DNA of 64,000 bases, from assembly GCF_030269685.1 (NCBI RefSeq), contig NZ_BSTT01000023.1, forward strand, positions 1-64,000, in the 5' to 3' direction. The stretch comes from Actinomycetospora sp. NBRC 106378 (GTDB taxonomy: Bacteria > Actinomycetota > Actinomycetes > Mycobacteriales > Pseudonocardiaceae). The notes beneath the pieces are model-generated. The model made no database searches. It was not told the origin of the DNA and worked only from the letters and a program-made list of their open reading frames with translations. The translations under genes were made by a program, and so were the position numbers. Below, piece after piece: positions 30,894 to 40,699 of this stretch; position 1 is the stretch's first letter, and each line of letters begins with the position of its first letter.

Positions 30894-32521
30894 GCACGCC
30901 CGGCACGAGCGAACGGCACGCTCGCGCGGGATCGCCCGGCGCTCCCTGGAGCGCGGCCGCCGATCTGGTCGTCGTCGGCTCCGGGGTCGCGGGCCTGTCG
31001 GCCGCGACCGAGGCGTCGCGTGCCGGGCTCCGGGTGCTCGTCGTGACGAAGGACGAGCCCGACGAGGGCTCGACGCGCTGGGCCCAGGGCGGGATCGCCG
31101 TGGTGCTCGGGGACATCGCGGGCGACTCGGTCGACGCGCACGTCGCCGACACGCTGACCGCCGGCGGCGGGCTCGTCGACGAGGCCGCCACCCGCGACCT
31201 GCTCGGGGGAGGCCGCGCGGCCGTGGAGGACCTGCGCTCGCGCGGGGCCCTGTTCGACGTGCAGGGCCCGCGCCTCGCGCGCACCCGCGAGGGCGGCCAC
31301 GGCACCACCCGCGTCATCCACGCGGGCGGCGACGCGACGGGCGCCGAGGTGGAGCGGGCGCTGCTCGCGGCGCTCCCCGGCGCGGTCACGGTGCTCGCGC
31401 ACCACACGGCCGTCGCCGTCCGCCGCGACCGTGGACGGGTCACGGGCCTCGAGGTGGTCGACGACGCGGGCCGGCTCGGCGTGCTCGCCGCGCCCGCCGT
31501 GCTGCTGGCCACCGGCGGCATCGGCGGGCTCTACGAGACCTCCACCAACCCTGCCGTGGCCACGGCCGACGGGTGGTCGCTCGCGCTCGGCGCCGGCGCT
31601 GCCCTCGCCGACGTCGAGTTCGTGCAGTTCCACCCGACGGCGCTCTTCGTCCCCGGGCTCGTCGGTCGGGCGCCGCTGGTCACCGAGGCGCTGCGCGGGG
31701 AGGGTGCGCACCTGGTCGACCTGTCGGGCCGGGGCGTGATGGACGACGTCGACCCGCGGGGCGACCTCGCCCCGCGCGACGTGGTCGCCGGCGCGATCAC
31801 GGCGGTCCTCGTCCGGACCGGCGCCGAGCACGTGCTGCTCGACGCCACCGCCGTCCCGGACGTGCGTCGCCGCTTCCCGACGGTGGCCGCGTCCTGCGAC
31901 GCGATCGGCGTCGACCTCGCTCGCGACCCGATCCCGGTGCGGCCGGCCCAGCACTACGCCTGCGGCGGGGTCGTCACCGACACCACGGGGCGCACCGGTG
32001 TGCCCGGGCTGTGGGCGGCCGGGGAGGTCGCCCGGACCGGCCTGCACGGCGCCAACCGGCTCGCCTCGAACAGCCTGCTCGAGGGGCTCGTCGTCGGCCG
32101 GCGGGCGGGCGCCGACGTCGCGGCCGCGCTCACGGGCCCGCGGTCGGTGGCCGAGCCGACCGCACCCGTCGTCGGGAAGGCCCCCGCGGCCGACCGGGCG
32201 ACGCTGCAGCGCGCGATGAGCCGTGGGGCGGCGATCGGCCGTGACGCGGCCGGGCTGGCGGCGACCTCCGACGTCCTGGAGGGGGCGGCGACGTTCCGCG
32301 CGCTCGACGGCCGCGCGGCCGTCGAGGACGCCGCGCTCACCCTCGCCGCGGGCGCGGTGCTCGCGGCGGCGGGGTGGCGCACCGAGTCCCGCGGCTGCCA
32401 CCTGCGCCGCGACTTCCCACGCCGCGACGACCGGTGGCAGGGCACGTCGGCGGCGGTCACGCTCGTCGACGGCACGCTGCGGGTGGCTCCGCTGGACACC
32501 GCACTGGGAGGTGCCGCATGA
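30890..32521 (+). CDS. nadB: L-aspartate oxidase
   Basis: 543 residues, FAD flavoprotein of the succinate dehydrogenase/fumarate reductase family, oxidising L-aspartate to iminoaspartate for NadA. Dinucleotide motif [22 protein letters not shown] (about 25-46), [75 protein letters not shown], and [23 protein letters not shown] start within the nadA stop (GTGA), and the ATGA overlap with nadC follows, so the three proteins are translated in step. Confidence 0.97.
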   Translation: MSTPGTSERHARAGSPGAPWSAAADLVVVGSGVAGLSAATEASRAGLRVLVVTKDEPDEGSTRWAQGGIAVVLGDIAGDSVDAHVADTLTAGGGLVDEAATRDLLGGGRAAVEDLRSRGALFDVQGPRLARTREGGHGTTRVIHAGGDATGAEVERALLAALPGAVTVLAHHTAVAVRRDRGRVTGLEVVDDAGRLGVLAAPAVLLATGGIGGLYETSTNPAVATADGWSLALGAGAALADVEFVQFHPTALFVPGLVGRAPLVTEALRGEGAHLVDLSGRGVMDDVDPRGDLAPRDVVAGAITAVLVRTGAEHVLLDATAVPDVRRRFPTVAASCDAIGVDLARDPIPVRPAQHYACGGVVTDTTGRTGVPGLWAAGEVARTGLHGANRLASNSLLEGLVVGRRAGADVAAALTGPRSVAEPTAPVVGKAPAADRATLQRAMSRGAAIGRDAAGLAATSDVLEGAATFRALDGRAAVEDAALTLAAGAVLAAAGWRTESRGCHLRRDFPRRDDRWQGTSAAVTLVDGTLRVAPLDTALGGAA

Positions 32522-33390
32522 CCGCTGTTCTCCTGCCCGAGGGACTCGACGTCGCCGAGATCGACGCGGTCGTGGACCGCGCGCTCGACGAGGACCTCCG
32601 CGACGGTCCCGACCGGACCACGGCGGCCTGCGTCCCGGCGGGGTCGGTCGCGGTCGGTGAGTTCCGGACGCGGCCCGCGGGCACGCTGGCGGGCGTCGGC
32701 GTCGCGGTGCGGGTGCTCGAGCGGGTCTGCGGCCCGGACCTCGAGATCCTCGACGCCCGCGACGACGGCTCGCGGCTCGCGGCGGGGGAGGTGGCGCTCG
32801 CCGTGCGGGCCCCGCTGACGACCCTGCTCACCGCCGAGCGGACGGCGCTCAACCTGCTGTGCCAGCTCTCCGGCGTCGCCACGGCCACGAGCGCGTGGGT
32901 CGACGCCGTCGCCGGGACCCCCGCCCGGATCCGCGACACCCGCAAGACCGTGCCCGGCCTCCGGGCGTTGCAGAAGTACGCGGTGCGCTGCGGCGGCGGG
33001 GTCAACCACCGGATGTCGCTCGGCGACGCCCTGTTGATCAAGGACAACCACGTGGCGGCGGCCGGATCGGTCACCGCGGCGGTCCGCGCCGCGCGCGCCG
33101 CCGCCCCCGAGCTGCCCTGCGAGCTGGAGGTCGACTCGTTCGACCAGCTCGACGAGGCGCTCGGGCTGGGCCTGGAGCTGATCCTGCTGGACAACTTCGG
33201 CGCCGCCGACTGCGCCGAGGCCGTCCGACGGCGGGACGCGGCGGCTCCCGACTGCGGGCTCGAGGCCTCGGGCGGTCTGACGATCGACACCGCCGCGGAC
33301 TACGGGCGGGCCGGGGTCGACTTCCTGGCCGTCGGCGGGCTCACCCACTCGTCCCCGGCGCTCGATCTGGGGCTGGACCTGCGGACGTGA
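32518..33390 (+). CDS. nadC: Nicotinate-nucleotide pyrophosphorylase (carboxylating)
   Basis: 290-residue quinolinate phosphoribosyltransferase; converts quinolinate and PRPP to nicotinate mononucleotide and CO2. Motifs: RALDEDLRDGPDRTT, LLTAERTALNLLCQLSGVAT, the signature RDTRKTVPGLRALQKYAVRCGGGVNHR (read in overlapping pieces), LLIKDNHVAAAG, CELEVDS, LLDNF and LEASGGLTIDTAADY. ATG overlaps the nadB stop by 4 bp, and its own stop overlaps the next GTG. Confidence 0.97.
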   Translation: MTAVLLPEGLDVAEIDAVVDRALDEDLRDGPDRTTAACVPAGSVAVGEFRTRPAGTLAGVGVAVRVLERVCGPDLEILDARDDGSRLAAGEVALAVRAPLTTLLTAERTALNLLCQLSGVATATSAWVDAVAGTPARIRDTRKTVPGLRALQKYAVRCGGGVNHRMSLGDALLIKDNHVAAAGSVTAAVRAARAAAPELPCELEVDSFDQLDEALGLGLELILLDNFGAADCAEAVRRRDAAAPDCGLEASGGLTIDTAADYGRAGVDFLAVGGLTHSSPALDLGLDLRT

Positions 33391-34490
33391 GCACCGCCGG
33401 GGTGGTCGTCGTCGGCGGCGGGATCGCCGGGATGTCGGTGGCGGCCGAACTGGCCGCCGCCGGCGTCGAGCGGCCGGTCCTGCTCGAGGCCGAGCCGGAG
33501 CTCGCGCGCCACACCACCGGCCGCTCGGCGGCGAGCTACATCCCCGGCCACGGCTCCGGACCGATGCGCGCCCTCGTCGCGGCCTCCCGCGACCGGTTCG
33601 ACGCGCTCGCGGAGGAGGCCGGCCACGCGTTCCTCCGTCCCCGTCCCGTGCTGCACGTCGCGAGCACGCCCGACGAGGAGCGGACCCTCCGCGCGGAGAT
33701 CCTCCCGCTCGACCCCGTCGAGGAGCTGACCCCGGGCGACGCCGTCCGCCGGTGGCCGGCGCTGCGCCCGGACGCGGTGCGGGCCGCCGGGTGGGTGGCC
33801 GACGCGCACGACGCCGACCCGATCGGCCTGCACCAGCACTACCGCCGGTGCTTCCGGGCCGCGGGAGGGGAGATCCGCACGGCGGCACCCGTCGTCGGGA
33901 TGGCGCCGACGGGGACGGGATGGCACCTGGACCTTCCCGACGACGGGCTCGACACCGACCTCGTCGTCCTCGCCGCGGGCGCCTGGACCGACCGGTTGCT
34001 CGCGCTCGCCGGTGCGCCGCTGCTGGGCCTGCAGGCCTACCGGCGCACGATCGCGATCGTCCGCGCGGACGTGCGGGCCGACGACCCGTTCGCGGTGAGC
34101 GCCTCGGATTCCTGGTACGCCAAGCCCGAAGGGCAGTACCTGCTGGTCAGCCCCTCCGAGGAGACCCCGCAGGACCCGGGCGACGCCCGGCCCGACGAGC
34201 TCGACGTGGCCCTCGCGCTGGAGCGGGTGGCCGCGGTGACCACCCTCGCACCACGCTCGGTGGTGACGGCCTGGGCGGGCCAGCGGACCTTCGCACCGGA
34301 CCGCACGCTCGTGGTGGGCGAGCGGGCGCCCGGACTCGCGGTCGTGGCGGGGCAGGGCGGGTCCGGGATCGAGACGGCGCCCGCGGCCGCCGCACTCGCC
34401 GCCACGGTGCTGCTCGGCCGCGCCCTGCCCGACGACCTGCGACGACACGGCGTCGAACCCGGCTCCTACCACCCCGACCGCCTGCTCTAG
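33387..34490 (+). CDS. DAO-family FAD-dependent oxidoreductase, fourth gene of the nad operon
   Basis: 367 residues. Rossmann motif VVVVGGGIAGMSVAAELAAAG at the N-terminus, then LLEAEPELARHTTGRSAASYIPGHG, substrate-barrel segments WVADAHDADPIGLHQHY, VVLAAGAWTD, and a C-terminal WAGQRTFAPDRTLVVGERAPGLAVVAGQGGSGIETAP. It resembles glycine/D-amino-acid oxidases and dehydrogenases. GTG start overlaps the nadC stop by 4 bp, so it belongs to the nadABC transcript. An amine or imino-acid oxidation that repairs or feeds NAD precursors is plausible but unproven. Confidence 0.85.
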   Translation: MSTAGVVVVGGGIAGMSVAAELAAAGVERPVLLEAEPELARHTTGRSAASYIPGHGSGPMRALVAASRDRFDALAEEAGHAFLRPRPVLHVASTPDEERTLRAEILPLDPVEELTPGDAVRRWPALRPDAVRAAGWVADAHDADPIGLHQHYRRCFRAAGGEIRTAAPVVGMAPTGTGWHLDLPDDGLDTDLVVLAAGAWTDRLLALAGAPLLGLQAYRRTIAIVRADVRADDPFAVSASDSWYAKPEGQYLLVSPSEETPQDPGDARPDELDVALALERVAAVTTLAPRSVVTAWAGQRTFAPDRTLVVGERAPGLAVVAGQGGSGIETAPAAAALAATVLLGRALPDDLRRHGVEPGSYHPDRLL

Positions 34491-34493
34491 CCT
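34488..34493 (+). promoter_or_regulatory. -10 element of the first GH12 gene, overlapping the upstream stop
   Basis: TAGCCT (TANNNT) begins with the TAG stop of the FAD oxidoreductase and ends 7 nt before ATG 34501, with no ribosome site between. Likely leaderless transcription. Confidence 0.4.
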
Positions 34494-34500
34494 CCCCCGT

Positions 34501-35418
34501 ATGGGTCAACCCCGCGGGGCCCGGCGCCTACTGCTGGTCGTCGCCGTCGCGCTGCTCACCCTGCTCGCGGCATGCGGCGGGGCGCCGGAGACGGTGCCGC
34601 CGATCACGGTCGACCGCACCGCCGACGCCGGGTCGCAGCCCCTCGCAGGCGCCGCGCCGCTCCCGGCGCCGCTGCCCGCGCTGCCGAACGCTGCCGCCGC
34701 GGTGCCGAGGCTCCTCGCGCCGCTCTCGGCGATCGGGAGCCGGACCGGGCCGCGGGTGTGCGAGAAGTTCGGCTCGGTGCCCGTCGCGGGCGGCCGCTTC
34801 GAGGTGCAGAACGACGCGTGGGGCGCCGAGACGCCGCAGTGCACCACCGCGTTCGACACCGGCTTCGCCGTGCAGGCGAACCACGACAAGGACTCGGGCC
34901 CGGCCGCCTACCCGAGCATCGTGTGGGGCTGCAACCACGGCACCTGCACCCGGAACACGCCGTTCCCGCGCCCCCTCTCCGACCTCGGGGACGTCCGCTC
35001 CAGCTGGGCCGTGACCGTGCCGGACTCCGGGCGCTACAACGCCTCCTACGACATCTGGCTCGACCCGACCCCGCGCCGCGACGGCGACAACACCGGCGCC
35101 GAGCTCATGATCTGGACGGTCCGTGCCGGGGGCATCGACCCGATCGGCTCGAAGCGCGGGTCGGTGGACCTCGGCGGCGCCGCCTGGGACGTCTTCACCG
35201 GCGACAACAACGGCGTGCCGGTCATCTCCTACGTCCGACAGCAGTCGGTCCGCCAGGTGCTCGACCTGCCCATCACCGACTTCGTCCGGGACGCCCAGCG
35301 GCAGGGCGTCGTGCAGCCCTCGTGGTACCTGACGAACCTCCAGGCGGGCTTCGAGCCCTGGGTCGGCGGTACCGGGCTGTCCACCGACGCCTTCAACGCC
35401 ACGCGGAACGGCGTCTGA
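34501..35418 (+). CDS. GH12-family glycoside hydrolase, lipoprotein form
   Basis: 305 residues. Signal segment RRLLLVVAVALLTLLAAC with a lipobox (LAAC), so the mature protein should be lipid-anchored outside the membrane. After a Pro/Ala-rich spacer the GH12 beta-jelly-roll begins at VCEKFGSVPVAGGRFEVQNDAWG. Family blocks: YPSIVWGCNHGTCT, YNASYDIWLDPTP, nucleophile Glu in AELMIW, acid/base Glu in QAGFEPWVGG. GH12 enzymes cut beta-1,4-glucans or xyloglucan. Tandem with a secreted paralogue; probably for plant polymer use. Confidence 0.9.
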   Translation: MGQPRGARRLLLVVAVALLTLLAACGGAPETVPPITVDRTADAGSQPLAGAAPLPAPLPALPNAAAAVPRLLAPLSAIGSRTGPRVCEKFGSVPVAGGRFEVQNDAWGAETPQCTTAFDTGFAVQANHDKDSGPAAYPSIVWGCNHGTCTRNTPFPRPLSDLGDVRSSWAVTVPDSGRYNASYDIWLDPTPRRDGDNTGAELMIWTVRAGGIDPIGSKRGSVDLGGAAWDVFTGDNNGVPVISYVRQQSVRQVLDLPITDFVRDAQRQGVVQPSWYLTNLQAGFEPWVGGTGLSTDAFNATRNGV

Positions 35419-35543
35419 GCGTCACCCGAGTGGGTGTGAAGGCTCCACGCGTCCGCCCGAACGGCTGACGCCGCCTGGCGCACTGGACTGCGCCGAACGT
35501 ACGTTTCTGCGCGCTGAACGGTCCAACGGGGAGGACGGCGCGG

Positions 35544-36743
35544 ATGAACGGTCGGTCATCGACGGCGAGCGAGACGCCGGAGGATTCCCGACGGCAGGTC
35601 GGGCGGCACCGTCGCTCGGGCGCGGCCCGGCGGGCCGGGGCGTGGACGGTCGTGACTCCACGCCACGAGCGGCGGGCGAGCCGTCGGGCGGACGCGGTGC
35701 GCACGCTGGGCGGGGGACTGGCGCTCGTCGCGCTGGCCGTCCTCACCGGCCTGCCGCACGGGGCCTCCGCCGCGTCGGCCCAGCCCGTGCCCGCCGCGGT
35801 GACCACCGATGCACCGGGGTCGGAGTCGCCCACGAGCACCCTCACGCCGGTCAGCCCGACCGGGACGCCGACCCAGACGGAGACGCCGTCGGCGGAGGAG
35901 CCGTCGAGCAGCACGCCGACGAGCTCCGCCCCGGCCACCTCCGCCTCGGCCACCTCCACCCCGGCCACCTCCGGTCCGACCACGACCGCTGCCACGACCG
36001 CTGCCACGAACGCTGCCACCACCGCGGGCGCACCCGCGCGCGCCGAGAAGAAGGTCTGCGAGAAGTTCGGGTCGACGCCGGTGGCGGGCGGACGGTACGA
36101 GGTCCAGAACTCGCTGTGGGGCGCGAGCACCGCGCAGTGCATCGTCGCCTACGACGGCCCGAGCGCCGGTCCGACCGGGGCGAGCGCGGCCTTCCGCGTC
36201 GAGGCCAAGCACCGCAACAACAGCGGCCCGGCGTCGTACCCGTCGATCGTCTTCGGGTGCAACTACGGCAACTGCACGAAGGGCACGCCGTTCCCGCGGC
36301 CGATCAGTGACCTCGGGGACCTGCGCTCGTCCTGGTCGGTGAAGACGCCGGCGTCCGGGGACTACAACGTCGCCTACGACATCTGGCTCGACCCGACCGC
36401 CCGCAAGGACGGCCGCCCGACCGGCCTCGAACTCATGATCTGGCTCAAGCACACCGACCGGGTCCAGCCGATCGGCAACAAGGTCGGCACCGCGACCGTC
36501 GACGGCGTCGGCTACGACGTCTGGCTCGGCAAGGCCGACCTGCCGACGATCTCCTACGTGCGCCAGCAGCAGACGACGTCGGTGAAGGACCTGAACATCA
36601 CGTCGTTCGTCACCGACGCGCAGAAGCGCGGCCAGGCGAAGCAGGGCTGGTACCTCACGAGCGTCCAGGCCGGGTTCGAGCCGTGGATCGGCGGCGACGG
36701 CCTGGAGACGACGTCCTACTCGGTGACCCGCAACGGTCAGTAG
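35544..36743 (+). CDS. GH12-family glycoside hydrolase, secreted form with Ser/Thr-rich linker
   Basis: 399 residues. A long basic N-region (about 55 residues), a hydrophobic signal core GGGLALVALAVLTGL and an Ala-rich cleavage region (ASAASA) indicate export. A Ser/Thr/Pro/Ala-rich linker (about 85-165) contains imperfect repeats (ATSASATSTPATS and TTAATTAATNAATTA). The catalytic GH12 domain follows (VCEKFGSTPVAGGRYEVQN, YPSIVFGCNYGNCT, nucleophile in LELMIW, acid/base in AGFEPWIGG). Paralogue of the preceding lipoprotein. The linker suggests reach through the cell wall or O-glycosylation. Confidence 0.9.
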   Translation: MNGRSSTASETPEDSRRQVGRHRRSGAARRAGAWTVVTPRHERRASRRADAVRTLGGGLALVALAVLTGLPHGASAASAQPVPAAVTTDAPGSESPTSTLTPVSPTGTPTQTETPSAEEPSSSTPTSSAPATSASATSTPATSGPTTTAATTAATNAATTAGAPARAEKKVCEKFGSTPVAGGRYEVQNSLWGASTAQCIVAYDGPSAGPTGASAAFRVEAKHRNNSGPASYPSIVFGCNYGNCTKGTPFPRPISDLGDLRSSWSVKTPASGDYNVAYDIWLDPTARKDGRPTGLELMIWLKHTDRVQPIGNKVGTATVDGVGYDVWLGKADLPTISYVRQQQTTSVKDLNITSFVTDAQKRGQAKQGWYLTSVQAGFEPWIGGDGLETTSYSVTRNGQ

Positions 36744-36749
36744 GAGCCG

Positions 36750-37163
36750 TCAGTCCTCGGACCCGGGCTCGAGTTCGTGGTCCACGGTGTGCAGGAGCGA
36801 GGCCTGCTCGAAGGCCTCCATCCGGCGTCGGTCGCGCTTGGTCGGGCGGCCGGCGCCGCGTTCGCGCTGCGCCACGGCGACCACGGTCTCCTTCGGCGGC
36901 GGTGGCGGGGTGTGGTCGACGTAGCAGGTGACGGCCACCGGAGCGCCCACCCGCTTCTCGATCACGGTGCCGACCTCGACGATGCGGGGGATGTCGTAGA
37001 GCCGGGTGCGCACCGTGTCGCCCGCGCGCACCGGGGTCGACGGCTTCGCAGGCTTGTCGTTGACCCGCACGTGCCCACCGCGGCACGCGGTCGCCGCGTC
37101 CGCCCGGGTCTTGCTCAGCCGCACCGCCCAGAGCCAGCGGTCCACGCGCGTCGTCCCGTCCAT
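36750..37163 (-). CDS. S4-domain RNA-binding protein (Hsp15-like)
   Basis: 137 residues. The S4 motif RVDRWLWAVRLSKTRADAATACRGGHVRVNDKPAKPSTPVRAGDTV lies at the N-terminus, and a basic tail (GAGRPTKRDRRRMEAFEQ) follows. This is the HslR/Hsp15 layout; such proteins bind 50S subunits with stalled nascent chains. ATG 37163 is supported by GGAGGG just upstream. It ends 6 bp from the stop of the convergent GH12 gene. Confidence 0.88.
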   Translation of the reverse strand: MDGTTRVDRWLWAVRLSKTRADAATACRGGHVRVNDKPAKPSTPVRAGDTVRTRLYDIPRIVEVGTVIEKRVGAPVAVTCYVDHTPPPPPKETVVAVAQRERGAGRPTKRDRRRMEAFEQASLLHTVDHELEPGSED

Positions 37164-37314
37164 ACGCCCTCCATTCTGGCGCATCGGCCCGTCGCCGGGG
37201 AGGGCCGTGCTCGGCGCGTGACCACCATCGGGGGCCGTGGACCCGTTGCGTCGCCCTTCCGGACCAAGGGGCGTACGGTCGGTGTCGCTCGTGTCACCGG
37301 GGGAGGGAGCGCGA

Positions 37315-38652
37315 GTGTCCGACGACCCTGGCGCGCCCTCGATCGAGGAGGCGGCGCTCCACCGTCTGCTCGCCGAGCGTGCGGTCGTCCCGGTCTTCCA
37401 GCCGATCGCCGACATCGCGACCGGCTCCGTGGTCGGCGTCGAGGCGCTGGCGCGCGGTCCGGTGGGCGGGCCGCTCGCCCGGCCGGACCGCATGTTCGCC
37501 GCCGCCCGCAGCTGCGGGCGCCTCGGTGAGCTCGACGACCTGTGCCGTCGACGCGCCGTCGAGGTCGCCGCCGAGGCGGGGCTCACCGGGCCCCTGGGGC
37601 TGTTCGTCAACGTCGAGCCGCTCGCCGCACCGATCACCTTCACCCCCGGCCCGGCCACCACGGCGCTGGTCGAGCGCGGGGTGCGCATCGTCGTCGAGCT
37701 CACCGAGCGCGACCTGACCGCCGACCCCGCCCGCCTGCTGGCCTTCGCCGAGGAGGCGCGCGCGCACGGCTTCCGGATCGCGCTCGACGACGTCGGCGCC
37801 GCGCCCGCCTCGCTCGCGCTCATGCCGTTCCTGCGGCCCGAGGTGGTGAAGCTGGACCTCAGCCTGGTGCAGGGCCGCGACCGGCGGGAGGTCGCGGAGA
37901 TCATGTCGGCCGTCGCGGCCTACGCCGAGCAGAGCGACGCGGTGGTCCTCGCGGAGGGCGTCGAGACCCCGGAGCAGCTCGTGACGGCCCGGGGGCTCGG
38001 CGCCACCCTCGCGCAGGGCTGGCACCTCGGGTTCCCGGCCGGCTCCGAGCACCTCGCCGGCCTGGCCGCGCCCTGGCGGCCGCCCGTGCTGCGGACCCCG
38101 GTCGCGGAGGCGGTTCTCCCCAGCCCCTTCGCCACCGTCGCCCGCGTCCGCACGCCCCGCCGCGCGTCGAAGGCGCTGCTGATCGCGGTCAGCCGGCACC
38201 TCGAGCGGCAGGCCGCCGAGCAGGGCGAGCTGGTCGTGGTGCTGGCGGCGTACGAGGACGTCGTGAACCTGACCCCCGCGGTCCGGCGACGCTACCGCGC
38301 GCTCGCCGGCTCGACGGCCTTCGTCGGCGTCCTCGGCCGCGGGATCGACCCCGAGCCCGAACCCGGGCTGCGCGGGGCCGACCTCGACGCCGACGACCCG
38401 GTCCTCGGCGAGTGGGACGTCGTCGTGGTCGGCCCCCACTTCGCCGCCGCCCTCGTCGCCCGCGATCTCGACCGGGACGCCGACCTGGCGGACACCACGC
38501 GCGAGTTCGACTACGTCCTGACCCACGACCGGCCGCTGGTCCTCGAGATCGCCCGCTCGCTCATGGCCCGCGTCGTCCCTCAGTCCACACGGAGCGCGAC
38601 CGAAGCGTCGTTCGCATCGTCCGTCCGGGTCCCGTCGGGGGTCCGGCGCTAG
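37315..38652 (+). CDS. EAL-DICT domain protein 1 (putative c-di-GMP phosphodiesterase)
   Basis: 445 residues, cytosolic. Residues about 20-260 are an EAL domain: [75 protein letters not shown], and QGWHLGFP. The metal and catalytic residues (E of EAL, N, E, DD, K, E, Q) appear intact, although DDFG is DDVG. The C-terminal half matches a DICT sensory domain (PFATVARVRTPRRASK to EWDVVVVGPHFAAALVARDL and THDRPLVLEIARSLM). GTG 37315 is chosen for its GGGAGGGAG site. No GGDEF partner in the window. Confidence 0.88.
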   Translation: MSDDPGAPSIEEAALHRLLAERAVVPVFQPIADIATGSVVGVEALARGPVGGPLARPDRMFAAARSCGRLGELDDLCRRRAVEVAAEAGLTGPLGLFVNVEPLAAPITFTPGPATTALVERGVRIVVELTERDLTADPARLLAFAEEARAHGFRIALDDVGAAPASLALMPFLRPEVVKLDLSLVQGRDRREVAEIMSAVAAYAEQSDAVVLAEGVETPEQLVTARGLGATLAQGWHLGFPAGSEHLAGLAAPWRPPVLRTPVAEAVLPSPFATVARVRTPRRASKALLIAVSRHLERQAAEQGELVVVLAAYEDVVNLTPAVRRRYRALAGSTAFVGVLGRGIDPEPEPGLRGADLDADDPVLGEWDVVVVGPHFAAALVARDLDRDADLADTTREFDYVLTHDRPLVLEIARSLMARVVPQSTRSATEASFASSVRVPSGVRR

Positions 38653-38721
38653 CTCGAAGGGCTCATCCAGGTAACGTCCAGGCCACGGAGAGCGGGTGAG
38701 CGACGGCGAGTGGGGTGAGTC

Positions 38722-39987
38722 GTGACCGACATCTGGCGCGTGAGCGGCGAGCGGGCCCGCGCCGAGGCGGGCGACGAACTCAGCACCGCGATGGAGGCGC
38801 TGACCACCGCGTTCCAGCCGATCGTCGACCTCGCCACCGGCGGCGTCATCGCCCACGAGGCCCTCACCCGCGGGCCGGCGGGCGTCCTCGCCCGCCCCGA
38901 ACAGCTCTTCGAGCGCGCCCGCACCGACGGCCGCCTCGACGAACTCGACGAGCTCTGCCGCATCCGGGCCCTCGAGGCCACCCTGGCCGCAGGTGACGAC
39001 GGACCGAGCACGCTCTTCCTCAACGTCGAGCCCGACGGCATCCCGATCGGCCCGCCGCCCCCGGTGGCGCAGGAGTTCGCGCGGCGCGGCGGCCGGCTCG
39101 TCATGGAGTTCACCGAGCGGGCCCTCACCGCCGACCCGGCGCGCGTGCTGTGGTTCGCCACCCGGCTGCGCCACGTCGGCATCGCCGTGGCCCTCGACGA
39201 CGTCGGGAGCCATCCGAGCTCCCTGGCGCTCATGCCGTTCCTGCGGCCCGAGGTCGTCAAGCTCGACCAGCGGCTCATCCAGGACCCGCACGACGACGAC
39301 GCGGCGCGGATCGCGACCGCGGTGTTCGCCTACGCGGAGCAGAACGACGCGATCGTGCTCGCCGAGGGCATCGAGACCGCCGAGCACGAGCGCACCGCCC
39401 GTGCCCTCGGCGCGTCCCTCGGACAGGGGTGGTACTACGGCCGCCCCGGGCTGCTCGGCCCCGACCCGCGCCGCATCCCGCCGGTGAGTGCGCCCCTCGC
39501 GCGGGCGCCGGAGGGACCGACGCGGCGCAGCCCGTTCGCCACGGTCTCGCGCAGCCGCCCCATGCGCCACGGCGGGCTCGACCAGGTCTCCCTGGCCGCC
39601 GAGCTGCTCGAACGGCGGGCGCTCACGGCGGAGGGCCCGACCGTCACGCTCGCCACCGTCGGCCCCGGCGGCGTGCCGTCCGGGGCACGGGCCGAGCGCT
39701 TCGCGCGCGCGGCCCGCGAGACGAGCCTCGTCGTCCTGCTCGGCGCCGGCCCCGAACCGCTGCCGGGGGTCCGCGGCGCCGACCTCGGCGAGGGCGACCC
39801 GCTGCACGCCGAGTGGGACGTCATCGTGGTCGGCCCGCACGTGTCGGCCGCCCTGGTCGCGCGGGAGACCTTCGGCGGGGAGTACCAGTACGCCGTCGTC
39901 TACGAGCGCGACCTCGTGCTCGAGCTCGCCCGGTCCCTCATGAGCCGGAGCGTGCCCGCACCGGGCGCCGCGATGCCGGGGGCCTGA
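38722..39987 (+). CDS. EAL-DICT domain protein 2 (putative c-di-GMP phosphodiesterase)
   Basis: 421 residues, paralogous end to end with the preceding gene, 69 bp downstream. EAL set: [95 protein letters not shown]; again complete. The DICT part runs [11 protein letters not shown] to [22 protein letters not shown] start. Paired paralogues with the same sensor type probably respond to related signals. Confidence 0.88.
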   Translation: MTDIWRVSGERARAEAGDELSTAMEALTTAFQPIVDLATGGVIAHEALTRGPAGVLARPEQLFERARTDGRLDELDELCRIRALEATLAAGDDGPSTLFLNVEPDGIPIGPPPPVAQEFARRGGRLVMEFTERALTADPARVLWFATRLRHVGIAVALDDVGSHPSSLALMPFLRPEVVKLDQRLIQDPHDDDAARIATAVFAYAEQNDAIVLAEGIETAEHERTARALGASLGQGWYYGRPGLLGPDPRRIPPVSAPLARAPEGPTRRSPFATVSRSRPMRHGGLDQVSLAAELLERRALTAEGPTVTLATVGPGGVPSGARAERFARAARETSLVVLLGAGPEPLPGVRGADLGEGDPLHAEWDVIVVGPHVSAALVARETFGGEYQYAVVYERDLVLELARSLMSRSVPAPGAAMPGA

Positions 39988-40021
39988 GCCTCCGGCACCG
40001 ACCCGGCGTCGGGAACGGGAT

Positions 40022-40699
40022 CTACCAGCCGCGCTCGCGCCACTCCGGGAGCTGCGGGCGCTCGGCGCCGAGCGTCGTGTCGTCGCCGTGGCCGGGGTAG
40101 ACCCAGGTCTCGTCGTCGAGGCGGTCGAACACCTTGCGCTCGAGGTCGTTCATCAGGGCGTTGTGGTGGTCGACCGTGGCGGTCTTGCCATGGCCGCCGG
40201 GGAAGAGCGAGTCGCCGGTGAACAGGTGCGACGTGCCGTTCGGGTCGCGGTAGAGCAGGGCGATCGAGCCGGGGGTGTGCCCGTCGAGGTGGATCACCTC
40301 GACGAAGGACTCCCCGAAGCGGACCTCGTCGTCGTCGCCGACGGTGTGGTCGGGCGCCACCGGGAGCTCCGGGGCGTCCAGCTCGTGGGCGTAGGTCTCC
40401 GGCGAGAGCTCCTTCGTCATCGCCTCCAGCGCCTGCACGTGGTCCCAGTGCTGGTGGGTGGTGATGATCGTCTTCGTGTTCCCGCGCTCGGCGACCGTGT
40501 CGACGGTGTCGAGCAGCCGCTCCGCCTCGTTCGCGGCGTCGATGAGCAGCGTCGACCCGGTGGCCTTGTCGACCAGCAGGTAGGCGTTGTTGTCCATCGG
40601 GCCGACCGAGACCTTGGTGATCGCCACGGCGTCGAGGTCGCGCCGGGCGGCCGGGCCCTCCGGGTCGACGTGGCCGGTGTACTCGTCGAGAAGCTCCAC
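40022..40699 (-). CDS. MBL-fold metallo-hydrolase (glyoxalase II-like)
   Basis: 225 residues. Zn motif [11 protein letters not shown] (THxHxDH form, residues about 82-92), further ligands in DGHTPGS and FTGDSLF, and C-terminal YPGHGDDTT. It fits the small glyoxalase II-like group that hydrolyses thioesters. GTG start. Position directly upstream and divergent from uvrA repeats the mycobacterial order (Rv1637c-uvrA). Confidence 0.88.
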   Translation of the reverse strand: MELLDEYTGHVDPEGPAARRDLDAVAITKVSVGPMDNNAYLLVDKATGSTLLIDAANEAERLLDTVDTVAERGNTKTIITTHQHWDHVQALEAMTKELSPETYAHELDAPELPVAPDHTVGDDDEVRFGESFVEVIHLDGHTPGSIALLYRDPNGTSHLFTGDSLFPGGHGKTATVDHHNALMNDLERKVFDRLDDETWVYPGHGDDTTLGAERPQLPEWRERGW

